Source of the DNA: an uncultured Bacteroidales bacterium
Lineage (GTDB): Bacteria > Bacteroidota > Bacteroidia > Bacteroidales > UBA932
Length of the DNA: 64,000 nt
Direction: 5' to 3'
Assembly: GCA_900316245.1 (NCBI GenBank)
Contig: ONCE01000004.1
Span: 34,194 to 98,193, forward strand
Shown: one piece after another, positions 18,881-28,900 of the stretch
How positions within the stretch are numbered: the stretch's first letter is position 1
Layout of the letters: every line of letters begins with the position of its first letter
Translations under genes and position numbers: made by a program
Notes under the pieces: generated by a model
Databases searched by the model: none
Told to the model about the DNA's origin: nothing
The model's input: the letters and a program-made list of their open reading frames with translations, nothing else

Positions 18881-19525
18881 ATGAAACTAAACGACCCTTT
18901 TGTTATTACCATCAGCCGTGAAATCGGTACCGGTGGCGGTTCCGTAGGCATTAAACTGGCAGAAAAGCTCAACGTCCCCTATAGCAACAAACAGCTCATC
19001 CAGGCTCTGGAAGAGAAGTTCAACCTCAACAGAAAGGGCATCGAGCACCTCAAGAGCACCAAGAAGAACTGGTTCAAGGACCTGTTCGAGCAGGTTGCCC
19101 CGGCTCCCAAGGCCACGATGAAGGTGGGGGACTACACCTTCTCCCGCGAATTCCAGGATACCGTAACGGTCCAGGACATCTTCGAGGCCGAAAAGGAAAT
19201 CCTCAACGCCATCGCAAACGAAGGCTCCTGCGTCATCACCGGCCGCTCCGCCTTCTTCGTGCTCAAGGACCGTCCCAACAAGGTGGACATCTTCATCACC
19301 GCCTCCAAGGAAAACCGCATCGCGAAGGAGATGGCCAAGCAGAACCTGACCCGCGAAGATGCCGAGAAACTGGTAGAGAAAGTGGACACCGGCCGAGACA
19401 ACTTCGTCAAGCGCTTCACCGGCCTCAGCCGCTACGATATGCGCAACTACGACCTCATCCTGGATATGGACTACCTCACCGAGGATGAAGCCGTAGAAAA
19501 GATCCTGGCCTTTATTGAACGGTAA
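18881..19525 (+). CDS. Cytidylate kinase-like family protein
   Basis: 214-residue P-loop kinase-like protein of the cytidylate_kin2 type. The N terminus FVITISREIGTGGGSVGIKL carries the modified P-loop (REIGTGGGS), as in this family, which lacks the canonical GxxxxGKS. A NMP-kinase-like core follows, with CVITGRSAFFVL and KENRIAKEM in the lid region. The biological substrate of these proteins is not established; it should not be equated with Cmk. It lies alone between a divergent promoter and the convergent MscS gene, eight bases from that gene's stop. Confidence 0.85.
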   Translation: MKLNDPFVITISREIGTGGGSVGIKLAEKLNVPYSNKQLIQALEEKFNLNRKGIEHLKSTKKNWFKDLFEQVAPAPKATMKVGDYTFSREFQDTVTVQDIFEAEKEILNAIANEGSCVITGRSAFFVLKDRPNKVDIFITASKENRIAKEMAKQNLTREDAEKLVEKVDTGRDNFVKRFTGLSRYDMRNYDLILDMDYLTEDEAVEKILAFIER

Positions 19526-19533
19526 TCGGCCCT

Positions 19534-22206
19534 TTACTTGTCGTCCTTGACAAGGTGTACGTCGCACTGCGGGAACGGGATGGTGATGCCGGCCGCGTTG
19601 AGCGCGTCGTAGATCACTTCCTTGGCGCGATCGATGTAGCCAATCCTTTCGGAAACCAGCACGTACTGCTTCACGGCAATCTCTACGGCGCTGTCGGCCA
19701 TGTCGTTGACCACCACGTTGATACCGTACTTGGGTTCCACAATCTCGCGGCCATACGTGTCCTTGGTCCTTACCTGGTCCATGGCGGCCACCAGCGCCTC
19801 GCGTACCTTCTTGACATCGGTGCCATAGGCCACGCCCGCGATGATCTTGGTGAACTCGTAGGAGTTGTTGCGGGTAAGGTTGTTGAAGTTCTTGCCAAAG
19901 AGGGAGGCGTTGAGGAACGACATCTCCGTACCATCCAGCGTTTCCACCACCACGCACTGGTAGTTGATGGCCACCACACGTCCGCGTACGCCGTCGCATT
20001 CAATCCAGTCTCCTACCCGCAGGCGGCCGCCCATGAGCTGGATACCATAGATGAAGTTGTTCAGGATATCCTTGAGGGCCAAACCGATACCGGCCGACAA
20101 ACCACCGGCCACCAGGCTCAGGGATCCGGTAGGAATTCTCCATACCACCACAACCACTACTACATAAGACATCCACACCAGCACGCTGATGATGCTGTTG
20201 CCCAGGGAGAGGTTGATTTCGTTGTCCCGGATGGCGGTGCGCTTGTGCTTGCGCATGAAGGCGGCATAGCGGGCATACTGCCAGATGGCATGGATGGCCC
20301 GGTTGAAGTAACGCAGCACAAAGAACAGGATGGACAGGCCGATGATGCTTCCGCCGGAGATGCGGAGCGTCTCGAAGCCCTCCTTGCTCATGAGCTGGAC
20401 GAAAGGAATATTGAAGATCTTGTCGTACAGGTCGTCAAAGTCAAAGACATCCAGCGACATGTGGACGCAGAACGGCAGGGACAGCAGCACCATGGCCGGA
20501 ATGAGCACCTGGCGGATGAAGTCGTAGAACCAGGTGGCACCAAACAGGAGAGACTCCCGGTCTGCGCCCGACACATAGGTAATGCGCTTGCGCATGGACT
20601 CCACGCGCTTGTCCAGCCTCCGCTGCTTGTAGCGGTCCATCAGGTCTGAGATACAGAAGATGGTAAGGATCACGGCCAGCTGGAAGTACCACCAGATGAG
20701 GACGAGCAGCGACACGAACGTGTAGCCGAAGAAGGCCACGATAAAGGCTATGAGGTAAATGGCCAGGGAGGCCCAGCCCAGAGCGCTGTCTATGGCGGTG
20801 GCTTTCCCGCTTTCCCGGATGCAGAAGAACAGCTGCCGCAGCACAGCGAAAGCCAGGATGGGCGGGAACAGGAAATTCATCAGCAGGTCCGGCACAAAGG
20901 AGATGCGGCAGGCGATGATGATTAACGCGATGAGGAAGGTGGGGATGTAGAGCACCAGGCAGTGGGGGCTCTGCTGGGGCTTCACCCGCAGCAGCAAGGA
21001 GCCCGTGATGGCCAGCAGCAGCCACAGGAAGGTATTGATATTCTTGGCACTCAACTGCACATACTCGTTTCCATGCACGCCAAAACCCAGCACCAGGAAG
21101 TATACGAAGGTTCCCACCAGCACCGAGAACAGCGGCATCTGGTGCAGGGGCAGGTGACGCTTGACCTTGGGAATGCGGCTCAGCAGGAGCAGAAGGAAGA
21201 ACGTGAGCACCCAGAAAAGGACCAGGGCCACCACCTGGATGCCGCTCACAAGGACCAGGGCAGCATTGGCGCCCTTGCTGGACAGACCGGTAAAGAGGTC
21301 GTCGTCCTCCAGGGCCGCTTCCTCCACTTCCTCGGCTTCGGTTGGTTCGTCGTCGGCCAGTTCATGGAAATCGTACTGGGCGTGCAGGGCTACCTTCACC
21401 TTGTTCCAGGCCGCCCGGGGTGCCGCCAGAATGTCCAGGAAAGGCGTCTGGCCCTCCTTGAACACATATTTCTCCAACTCTTCATAACGGGACTGGGCGT
21501 AGTCGTACGCCTCTTTCATGCGCCAGTAGGCCGCGTGATAGTGCGTGCTGTCCGCTACCACATGGGAACGGTTGTCGGCATTCCGCTTCAGGAGTTCGGA
21601 GGCGTACAGGATACAAGAGTCGCGGAGGATCTCGCCTTCAGCGTCCAGGACAAAGGGAGACGAGAGCGAATCCTTGACGGCAATCCGGATTACTTCCCTC
21701 TCAAGGGAAGAAGCCAGCTCGGAGATGTGCTGGTCCAGGGAGTCGCTGTGATACATCAGGCTGTCCGGCAGGATCTCCACTTCAATCTCCTTCATCACCG
21801 GAGGGAGCCGGCGAAGGGCCTCGATCAGACGGGCATAGCGGTCTATTTCAATGTTGAGTTCATTGACAATGCGGTCGTACGGCTTTCTGTCCTTGCTGAA
21901 GTCCTTGTAGGCATTGGTCACTTTTTGCAGGGCATAGGCCAGGTCGAAGGTCATCTCCTGCTCCTGGGTATATAGGAGGATGGACAGCTCGTTGGACGAC
22001 GTGAGCACATCCACCATCCGCTGGTGCTGGAGTTCGTATTCCTTGTCAAACAGCTGCTGCTCTTCCCCGTTTTGCTCCAGGACCATCTTCAGCTCCGAAC
22101 GCAGGTCCCGGAGCACATCGGTCAAAGGCTGCCCATTCACAATGGACAGCACCGGAATGGCAAAGACAAAAACGGCAAAGGCAATGGTCAGGAATTTCTT
22201 TTTCAT
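19534..22206 (-). CDS. Large MscS-family mechanosensitive channel
   Basis: 890-residue inner-membrane channel of the MscK/MscM size class. A signal peptide or first helix (residues 1-25) is followed by a periplasmic, helix-rich domain to about 290, with acidic stretch EEVEEAALEDDD. About ten membrane helices follow. The pore helix and beta domain come at the C terminus: GGLSAGIGLALKDILNNFI (TM3-like, glycine/alanine ridge) and then GDWIECDGVRGRVVAINYQC, with the typical MscS_C region after it. It releases solutes on osmotic downshock. It has no operon partner; a near-match box (TATTTTTA, 22231-22238) precedes the start. Confidence 0.93.
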   Translation of the reverse strand: MKKKFLTIAFAVFVFAIPVLSIVNGQPLTDVLRDLRSELKMVLEQNGEEQQLFDKEYELQHQRMVDVLTSSNELSILLYTQEQEMTFDLAYALQKVTNAYKDFSKDRKPYDRIVNELNIEIDRYARLIEALRRLPPVMKEIEVEILPDSLMYHSDSLDQHISELASSLEREVIRIAVKDSLSSPFVLDAEGEILRDSCILYASELLKRNADNRSHVVADSTHYHAAYWRMKEAYDYAQSRYEELEKYVFKEGQTPFLDILAAPRAAWNKVKVALHAQYDFHELADDEPTEAEEVEEAALEDDDLFTGLSSKGANAALVLVSGIQVVALVLFWVLTFFLLLLLSRIPKVKRHLPLHQMPLFSVLVGTFVYFLVLGFGVHGNEYVQLSAKNINTFLWLLLAITGSLLLRVKPQQSPHCLVLYIPTFLIALIIIACRISFVPDLLMNFLFPPILAFAVLRQLFFCIRESGKATAIDSALGWASLAIYLIAFIVAFFGYTFVSLLVLIWWYFQLAVILTIFCISDLMDRYKQRRLDKRVESMRKRITYVSGADRESLLFGATWFYDFIRQVLIPAMVLLSLPFCVHMSLDVFDFDDLYDKIFNIPFVQLMSKEGFETLRISGGSIIGLSILFFVLRYFNRAIHAIWQYARYAAFMRKHKRTAIRDNEINLSLGNSIISVLVWMSYVVVVVVVWRIPTGSLSLVAGGLSAGIGLALKDILNNFIYGIQLMGGRLRVGDWIECDGVRGRVVAINYQCVVVETLDGTEMSFLNASLFGKNFNNLTRNNSYEFTKIIAGVAYGTDVKKVREALVAAMDQVRTKDTYGREIVEPKYGINVVVNDMADSAVEIAVKQYVLVSERIGYIDRAKEVIYDALNAAGITIPFPQCDVHLVKDDK

Positions 22207-22269
22207 GGTCCCGTTTCTGGTTAGTGATGGTAAAAATACAAGTTATTTTCCTTTAATGCAAAAAAGGCC

Positions 22270-22294
22270 GCGATTTCAAATCTCGTCCCTTCCG
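22270..22294 (+). other. Remnant resembling a tRNA 3' end
   Basis: This 25-base stretch carries a canonical T-loop TTCAAAT, an imperfect five-base T-stem and the acceptor-like end CTCGTCCCTTCCG. It matches the T-arm plus 3' acceptor strand of the tRNA-Ser at 22454-22542, in the opposite orientation, with four mismatches over 25 bases. No 5' half is present. It is probably a tRNA fragment left by an integration or duplication. Confidence 0.4.
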
Positions 22295-22302
22295 TAATCA
22301 TA

Positions 22303-22412
22303 ACCGAATTTCGGTATAACGCCGCTTCTGCGGCGAGTCCCTCCCCCGAGGGGAGGGATTTAGGGAGGGGGTAACGTGGGGCCGCAGGCAGGGGACGAGT
22401 CATCTCGTCCCC
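22303..22412. repeat. Cluster of four short perfect hairpins in the mscS-tRNA gap
   Basis: Four inverted repeats follow each other: ACCGAA/TTCGGT (22303-22315), GCCGC/GCGGC (22321-22334), CCCTCCCC/GGGGAGGG with loop CGA (22339-22357), and GGGGACGAG/CTCGTCCCC with loop TCAT (22391-22412). The last arm repeats the acceptor and T-stem of the adjacent tRNA-Ser. No coding capacity is seen. This is the only long stretch (22207-22453) without a gene in the window. Its origin is unknown. Confidence 0.6.
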
Positions 22413-22420
22413 GACTAACG

Positions 22421-22448
22421 AAAAAAGGCCGCCGTTAGGCAGCCTTTT
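22421..22448 (-). terminator. Intrinsic terminator of tRNA-Ser
   Basis: 11-bp stem with one mismatch (22423-22433 with 22438-22448), loop GTTA and a run of six T on the minus strand, six bases beyond the 3' end of tRNA-Ser. Confidence 0.8.
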
Positions 22449-22453
22449 GAGTG

Positions 22454-22542
22454 CGGAGGGGACGAGATTCGAACTCGTGGTACAGAATAACCCGTACGGC
22501 AGTTTAGCAAACTGCTGGTTTCAGCCACTCACCCACCCCTCC
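22454..22542 (-). tRNA. tRNA-Ser, anticodon GCU
   Basis: 89-nt class II tRNA read on the minus strand. The acceptor stem GGAGGGG/CCCCTCC is perfect with discriminator G. The anticodon stem GCAGT/ACTGC holds loop TTGCTAA with anticodon GCT, which reads AGC and AGU serine codons. The long variable arm (CGTACGGGTTATTCTGTACC region) is typical for serine tRNA, and the T-arm has loop TTCGAAT. The CCA end is not encoded (CGCAC follows). Confidence 0.97.
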
Positions 22543-22675
22543 GGGAATGATGTTCCTGAAACACCCGCTACGGAAGCGGGACTGCAAAGATACATATTTT
22601 TGGTGACTTCGCAAGAGGAACGTGTAAAAATGTGAGAAATAGTTCCGGGAAAGGTGGTAAATCAGAAAAAAATCG

Positions 22676-22683
22676 TAAATTTG
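22676..22683 (+). promoter_or_regulatory. -7 box TAAATTTG of secDF
   Basis: Exact TAnnTTTG match, leaving about 70 bases of leader before the secDF ATG at 22758. This is one of the few leaders of such length in the window. Confidence 0.55.
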
Positions 22684-22757
22684 CAACCTATTTTGCCGTA
22701 GTGTCTAAAGACGCCGGTAAATGAATGGAAATAAAGTTAAATCAAAACAATAAAAAC

Positions 22758-25727
22758 ATGCAAAGCAAAGGTTGGATTAGATTTGTTGCCATCCTGCTCG
22801 GTATTGCCAGCATTTGGCAGCTCTCCTTCACGGCGGTAACCCGCTACCAGGAGAGCAAGGCCGCCAAGTATGCCGAGGCTCAGGCCCAGCAGTTTGTAGA
22901 GGCAAACAATGTCCCCGCCGACGTTCTGGAATATGTGAAGGACTCGGTGGCAAACAACATCAACAGAGTTTACTTAGACTCCCTGAACAACGAGAAAGTG
23001 TACCTCTGGTATCCTTTCAAGCGCGTCAAGGAAAAGGAAATCAACTTGGGTCTGGACCTCAAGGGCGGTATGAACGTGATGCTGCAGGTGCAGCTGGAAG
23101 ACGTTCTGAAGGCCCTGGCCGCCAACCCCAACGACCCCGATTTCGTGGCCGCCATGGAGAAGGCCAAGAAGGAGAACGTGAATGACAGCCGTGACTTCAT
23201 CGGCCTGTTTGAAACGGCCTGGAATCAGGTAGCTCCCCAGCGTCGCCTCAACGAGATCTTCGCCACCACCGAACTCCGTGACAAGATTTCCAACGATTCC
23301 TCCAACAGCGAGGTAATCACCGCCCTCCGTGCAGAGGCCAAGAGCGCCATCGACGATTCCTTCAACGTGCTCCGCAAGCGTATTGACCGCCTGGGTGTCA
23401 CCCAGCCCAATATCCAGCAGGTGAGCAACACCGGTAAGATTCTCATCGAACTCCCTGGTGTTAAGGATCCCGAGCGCGTGCGTAAGCTCCTGCAGGGAAC
23501 CGCTTCCCTGGAATTCTGGCCCACCTTCACCGCCCAGGAGATTGACCTCGGCAGCGTGAACGCCCGCGTAAGCGAACTCCTCGCCGGCGAAGAAGGCATC
23601 GGTACAGACCCTCTGTACAGCGTCCTCCTTCCTACCGGTGGCGGTTCCGCCTGCCTGGGTTATGCCAGCGCTGTAGATACGGCTACTGTGAATAAGTACC
23701 TGGCCCTCGCTTCCGACTTCCTGCCCGCCGAATTCCGCGGTGCCTGGTCCGTGAAGCCCGTCGAGCAGCAGTACGACAAGGACGGTAACCCCTACTACAC
23801 GCCCGCCGTTCTCGGCAAATTTGAACTCGTGGCCCTCAAGGTCACCGATCCCGACGGCAACGCTCCCCTCGACGGCAGTGTTGTTACGGACACCCGCGTG
23901 AACTTCAACGGTGCCCAGCGTGGCGGTAACGGTGCTCCTTCCGTATCCATGAGCATGAACCGTGAGGGTGCCAACATCTGGGCCAACCTCACCAAGGACA
24001 ACATCGGCCGTCAGGTGGCCATCGTCCTGGACGGTCTGGTGTATTCCTACCCTAACGTGCTCAACGCCATCACCGGCGGTTCTTCCGAAATCACCGGTAA
24101 CTTCACCATCGAAGAGGCCGAAGACCTTGCCAACGTGCTCAAGGCCGGTAAGCTGCGCGCTCCCGCTACCATCATTCAGGAGCAGGTGGTGGGTCCTTCC
24201 CTGGGTTCCGCTTCCATCCGCGCCGGTCTCATCTCCTTCCTGATCGCCTTCATCCTGGTGCTCATCTATATGGTGCTGTTCTACCGCGGTGCCGGTCTCA
24301 TCGCAGACGTGGCCCTGCTGTGCAACGTGCTCCTGCTGTTTGGCGTGCTGGTTTCCTTCGGCGCCGTCCTCACCCTGCCCGGTATCGCCGGTCTCGTGTT
24401 GACCCTGGGTATGGCCGTGGATGCCAACGTGATTATCTACGAGCGCATCAAGGAAGAACTGGCTGCCGGTAAGGGCTTCTCCCTCGCCGTACACGACGGT
24501 TACAAGAACGCTTACTCCGCCATCATCGACGGTCAGGTAACCACCCTCCTCACCGGTATCATCCTGTTCATGGCCGGTTCCGGTCCGGTTCGTGGTTTTG
24601 CTACCACCCTCATCATCGGTATCATCACCTCCGTCCTGACCTCCATCTTCATCACCCGTCTCATCTTTGACGACCGCATCGTCAAAGGCAAGACCGTGAG
24701 CCTGTCCAACAAGTTCACCGAGAACTTCCTCAAGCATACCAACGTTGACTTTATCGGCCTGAAGAAGTACTCCTATATCATCTCCGGCGCCCTCATCGTC
24801 ATCGCCATCGCTTCCATCTCCCTCAAGGGCTTCAGCTATGGTGTAGACTTCACCGGTGGCCGTACTTATGTAGTCCGCTTCGACCAGAGCGTTACCGCTG
24901 AAAGCGTCCGCTCCGCCGTGGAAGACACCTTCCGCGTGGCTGCCGAGCAGGCTGGCGTAGACCAGTCCTCCGTCGAGGTCAAGCAGTTTGGTGGCGACTC
25001 CCAGATGAAGATCTCCACCCAGTACAAGTACCGCGAGGAAAGCTCCGCTGTTGATACTGAGATCGAAGGCCTGCTGTACGAGGCTCTGAAGGGCTTCTAC
25101 AAGGAGCCGGTCACCCTGGCCAGCTTTACCTCCACCCTGGAGAACCCCAACGGTATCATCTCCTCCGACAAGGTATCGGCCTCCATCTCCAACGAAATCA
25201 CCAACCGCGCCATCATCTCCGTGCTGCTGGCCCTCCTGGTGATCTTCGCCTACATCGCCTTCCGCTTCAAGGGCTGGACCTGGGGTCTGGGTGGTGTCGT
25301 GTCCCTGGCTCACACCGCCATCATCATCATTGGCTTCTTCTCCCTGTTCAACGGTATCCTGCCGTTCAACCTGGATGTGGACCAGACCTTCATCGCCGCT
25401 ATCCTGACCATCATCGGTTACGCCATCAACGATAACGTGGTTATCTTCGACCGCATCCGTGAGCAGCGCGGCCTCCACCCGAAGGACGATTTCCGCAAGA
25501 CGGTGAACACCGCTCTGAACGCCACCCTCACCCGTACCGTGAACACTTCCGTGTCCACCCTCCTTCCTATGGTAGCCATCGCTATCTGGGGCGGTGAGAG
25601 CATCCGCGGTCTGGCCGTGGCCCTCTGCCTGGGTGTCCTGATTGGTACCTACGCTTCCATCATGATCGGTACTCCCATCATGTACGACGCTACCACCAAG
25701 ACCGGCAAGGGCAAAAAGGAAGAGTAA
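22758..25727 (+). CDS. secDF: Fused protein translocase subunit SecDF
   Basis: 989-residue inner-membrane protein that uses the proton gradient to pull exported proteins out of SecYEG. The SecD half has the first TM (residues about 5-25), LGLDLKGGMNVMLQV, the large periplasmic P1 domain and the TM bundle (GPSLGSASIRAGLISFLIAF, then VDANVIIYERIKEEL). The SecF half begins with KYSYIISGALIVIAIASISL and YGVDFTGGR and ends with AINDNVVIFDRIREQ. Fused SecDF is usual in Bacteroidetes. The start at 22758 (MQSKG) matches relatives better than the ATG at 22725. Codon choice is strongly biased, suggesting high expression. Confidence 0.97.
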   Translation: MQSKGWIRFVAILLGIASIWQLSFTAVTRYQESKAAKYAEAQAQQFVEANNVPADVLEYVKDSVANNINRVYLDSLNNEKVYLWYPFKRVKEKEINLGLDLKGGMNVMLQVQLEDVLKALAANPNDPDFVAAMEKAKKENVNDSRDFIGLFETAWNQVAPQRRLNEIFATTELRDKISNDSSNSEVITALRAEAKSAIDDSFNVLRKRIDRLGVTQPNIQQVSNTGKILIELPGVKDPERVRKLLQGTASLEFWPTFTAQEIDLGSVNARVSELLAGEEGIGTDPLYSVLLPTGGGSACLGYASAVDTATVNKYLALASDFLPAEFRGAWSVKPVEQQYDKDGNPYYTPAVLGKFELVALKVTDPDGNAPLDGSVVTDTRVNFNGAQRGGNGAPSVSMSMNREGANIWANLTKDNIGRQVAIVLDGLVYSYPNVLNAITGGSSEITGNFTIEEAEDLANVLKAGKLRAPATIIQEQVVGPSLGSASIRAGLISFLIAFILVLIYMVLFYRGAGLIADVALLCNVLLLFGVLVSFGAVLTLPGIAGLVLTLGMAVDANVIIYERIKEELAAGKGFSLAVHDGYKNAYSAIIDGQVTTLLTGIILFMAGSGPVRGFATTLIIGIITSVLTSIFITRLIFDDRIVKGKTVSLSNKFTENFLKHTNVDFIGLKKYSYIISGALIVIAIASISLKGFSYGVDFTGGRTYVVRFDQSVTAESVRSAVEDTFRVAAEQAGVDQSSVEVKQFGGDSQMKISTQYKYREESSAVDTEIEGLLYEALKGFYKEPVTLASFTSTLENPNGIISSDKVSASISNEITNRAIISVLLALLVIFAYIAFRFKGWTWGLGGVVSLAHTAIIIIGFFSLFNGILPFNLDVDQTFIAAILTIIGYAINDNVVIFDRIREQRGLHPKDDFRKTVNTALNATLTRTVNTSVSTLLPMVAIAIWGGESIRGLAVALCLGVLIGTYASIMIGTPIMYDATTKTGKGKKEE

Positions 25728-25747
25728 TCCTTCCCAAGACAGAAAAG

Positions 25748-25777
25748 CCGCGACCCACCCCGGGCCGCGGTTTTTTT
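25748..25777 (+). terminator. Intrinsic terminator after secDF
   Basis: Stem CCGCGACCC (25748-25756) with GGGCCGCGG (25762-25770), one mismatch, followed by seven T. Located 20 bases after the secDF stop. Confidence 0.9.
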
Positions 25778-25801
25778 GTGCGCTTGCTCCGGTCCGCTCC
25801 G

Positions 25802-25934
25802 GCCGCGTTTGCACAAAATCTGGCCCTGGTGCATTCTAGCTGCAAACGCGGCTCGTTTTTTGGCCGAAAAGCCTGTTTTAGTCGCCACGTTTGCACAAAA
25901 TCTGGCCCTGGTGCGTTCTTGCTGCAAACGCGGC
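25802..25934. repeat. REP-like dimer A: two 51-bp palindromic units with 31-bp spacer
   Basis: Unit A1 (25802-25852) begins GCCGCGTTTGCA and ends with its exact reverse complement TGCAAACGCGGC, so it folds into a 12-bp GC-rich stem. Unit A2 (25884-25934) begins GCCACGTTTGCA and ends the same way. The interiors are nearly identical (CAAAATCTGGCCCTGGTGC, then variable). They are in the same orientation, separated by a 31-bp spacer (25853-25883). The dimer lies between the convergent genes secDF and dnaE, a typical place for REP/BIME elements. A 13-bp extension (CCGGTCCGCTCCG, 25789-25801) before A1 recurs in copy B. Confidence 0.85.
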
Positions 25935-25987
25935 AAGGGTAGGGGGGGGCGTGGCGGGCCGAAAGGGAGGCGCTTTCCGTAAAGAGG

Positions 25988-28900
25988 CTACTTGCGGACG
26001 ACCTCGTACTTGTCTACGCCTATGCGGCGGAGATCCTGAAGGAACTCGGAGGTGACCGCTACCTGGAACTTCTTGGAGTAGAACTGGATGCGGTAGCGGG
26101 TGCCGGGATCAAAGAGGAACAAGGTAAGCGGAATGCTGCCCTTGTGCTTCTTGATCACCTGCAGCAGGTCTTTGCGGAACTGCTGGGTGAGCATGGGCGT
26201 GGTGATATCCATACTGAACCCGGAGAGGATATCGTCAGATATATTGCCGAGCAGCGTCACCTTACGCAATTTAAAGGCGTAGGGCGACGTTTTACCCTGC
26301 GCACGTTCCTCGGGCTTGACGAAGAACTTTTCTTCCACCATACCCTCTAAAAACAGCGTTGCGCGGGGTGTCATATATTGCATGAAGGTTTCGTGCTCCT
26401 TACCGAAGAGCGTGAGCTCGTAGGAGCCGCTGTAATCTTCCAAAATGGTGCGGGAGTAGGGCTTGCCCGTCTTGGTGGTCAGCTGCTTGAAATCCGTCAC
26501 TATGCCGGCCGCATAGACCTTGGTGGGGGTCTTCTTGGTTTCGCAGTCTGCCACGAAGACGCCCATATCGGCCATCTTGCAGGTGCAGAAGTTCTCCATC
26601 TCAAAGCGGTAGCGGTCCAGCGGATGGGAACTCAGGTACATACCTACCAGCTCCTTTTCCTTCTGGAGCATATCCATAATGTCCATCTCGCCCTCGTTGT
26701 CGGGCAGGGCGGGGCGCTCGGGCTTCATCTCTTCCATATCTCCGAACAGGGAAACGCCGCCGGAGAGGGTGTCTTCCTTGAAGAGTTCTCCGTAGCGGAC
26801 CAGCTGGTCTATGAAGAGGTCTCCGCCGCGGCCGGGCTGGAAGTACATGCTGCGCTTGTGGCCCAGGCTGTCCAGGGCGCCGGAATAGACCAGGTTCTCA
26901 AAGCTCTTGCGGTTCACACTGCCGGCCATACGCTCCACGAAGTCGTAGACGTCCGTGAAGAGGCCGTGCTCTTCCCTTTCGGCCATAATGGCTTCCACTA
27001 CGTTGGCGCCGAAGCCCTTGATGGACCCCAGGGCAAAACGGACGTTGCCTTCCTTGTTGACGGTGAAGTGGCCGGCACTCTCATTGACATCGGGGCTTAA
27101 CACCTTGATGCCGTGGCTCTTGCAGTCGTCCATAATCTTGATGATTTCTTCCATGCTCTTGGCGCAGTCCAGGCAGGAAGCGAAGAATTCGGACGGATAG
27201 TGGCACTTGAGCCAGCCGGTCTGGTAACTCACCCAGGCGTAGCAGGTGGCGTGGGACTTGTTGAAGGCATACTGGGCAAACTTCTCCCAGTCTTTCCAGA
27301 TCTTGTCCAGGACTTTCTCGGGGTGGCCGTTGGCCTGGCCGCCGGACATAAACTTGTCCTTGAGGGAGTTCAGGATGTCGATCTGTTTCTTACCCATAGC
27401 CTTGCGGAGCTTGTCAGCTTCACCCTTGGTGAATCCGGCCAGCTTCTGGGACAGAAGCATCACCTGCTCCTGGTAAACCGTGACGCCGTAGGTGTCCTGC
27501 AGGTATTCCTCCATTTCGGGGAGGTCGTATTCTATGGCTTGTTCACCCTGCTTGCGGGCCACGAAGTCCGGGATATAGTCCATAGGACCGGGCCGATAGA
27601 GGGCGTTCATAGCAATGAGGTCTTCGAAACGCTCCGGGCGCAGTTTCTGCAGCCAGGTTTTCATTCCTTCCGATTCAAACTGGAACACGGAAGTGGTATC
27701 TCCGCGGCCGTAGAGCTCCAGGGTGGGCTTGTCGTCAATGGGGATGGCCTCGATGTCTATGTCTTCCCCGTGGTGCTCCTTGATGAGGTTGAGGCAGTTG
27801 TGGATGATCTGGAGGGTAATGAGGCCCAGGAAGTCCATCTTGAGCATACCCACGTCCTCGATGTAGTGGCCGTCGTACTGCGACGTGCGCACATCCAGGC
27901 CCGTTTCCTTATCCTTGGACAGGCAGATGGGCAGGTAATCCGTCAGGTCTCCGCGGCCAATGATGGTGGCGCAGGCGTGCATACCCACCTGGCGGACGCA
28001 GCCTTCCAGGGCCTGGGCATATTTGAGCACCTCCTTGTTGATTTCCGGGCCGTTCTTGAGTTCTTCGATGAACTCCGGAACCAGGCGGTAGCAGTTCTTG
28101 AGGTTGATCTTGACGTCCACGTCCTCCATACCTTTCTGGAAGGTCTTCATTACGCCATCCACTTCCTTCTCTATGACCTTGAAGCCGGGCTTCAGTTCGT
28201 CCAGTTTGGGGTTGTAGGGGTATTCTTTTTCCTTTTTCTCGGAAAGGCGGTCCGGGACCATCTTGGTGAGGCGGTTGCTCTCGTCTATGGAGACGTGGCT
28301 GATGCGGGCCACGTCCTTGATGGCGCTCTTGGCGGCCATGGTGCCGAAGGTGATCACGCGGGACACGTGGCTGGCGCCGTACTTTTTCTCTACGTAGTCG
28401 TGGGCCTTGGTCAGGTCTTCGAAGTCTACGTCAATATCCGGCATGGAGATACGGTCCGGATTGAGGAAACGCTCGAACAGGAGCTGGTACTTGATGGGGT
28501 CCAGGTTGGTGATCCTGAGGCAGTAGGCCACCACGGAACCTGCGGCGGAACCACGGCCCGGGCCCACCATGCTGCCCATCGCGCGCGAGGCGGCAATGTA
28601 GTCCTGCACGATGAGGAAATAGTCCGGGAAGCCCATACGGCAGATGGTCTTGAGCTCAAAGTCTATGCGCTCATCCTGCTCCGGCGTGAGGGTTTCCCCG
28701 TAACGCTGGTGGGCGCCCTGGTAGGTGAGGTGGCAAAGGTAGGCCACCGAATGGCAGAAGCCGTCTCCGCGGTAGGTGCCGTGCTTGTCGCATCGGCCCG
28801 CATCTATGATGTCCTTGTACTGCTCCAGATACTTGTCAATCTGGGCCATGAAGGCCGGATCAATCTCGTAAACCGGCAGCACAGGGTCTCTGTCTATGGA

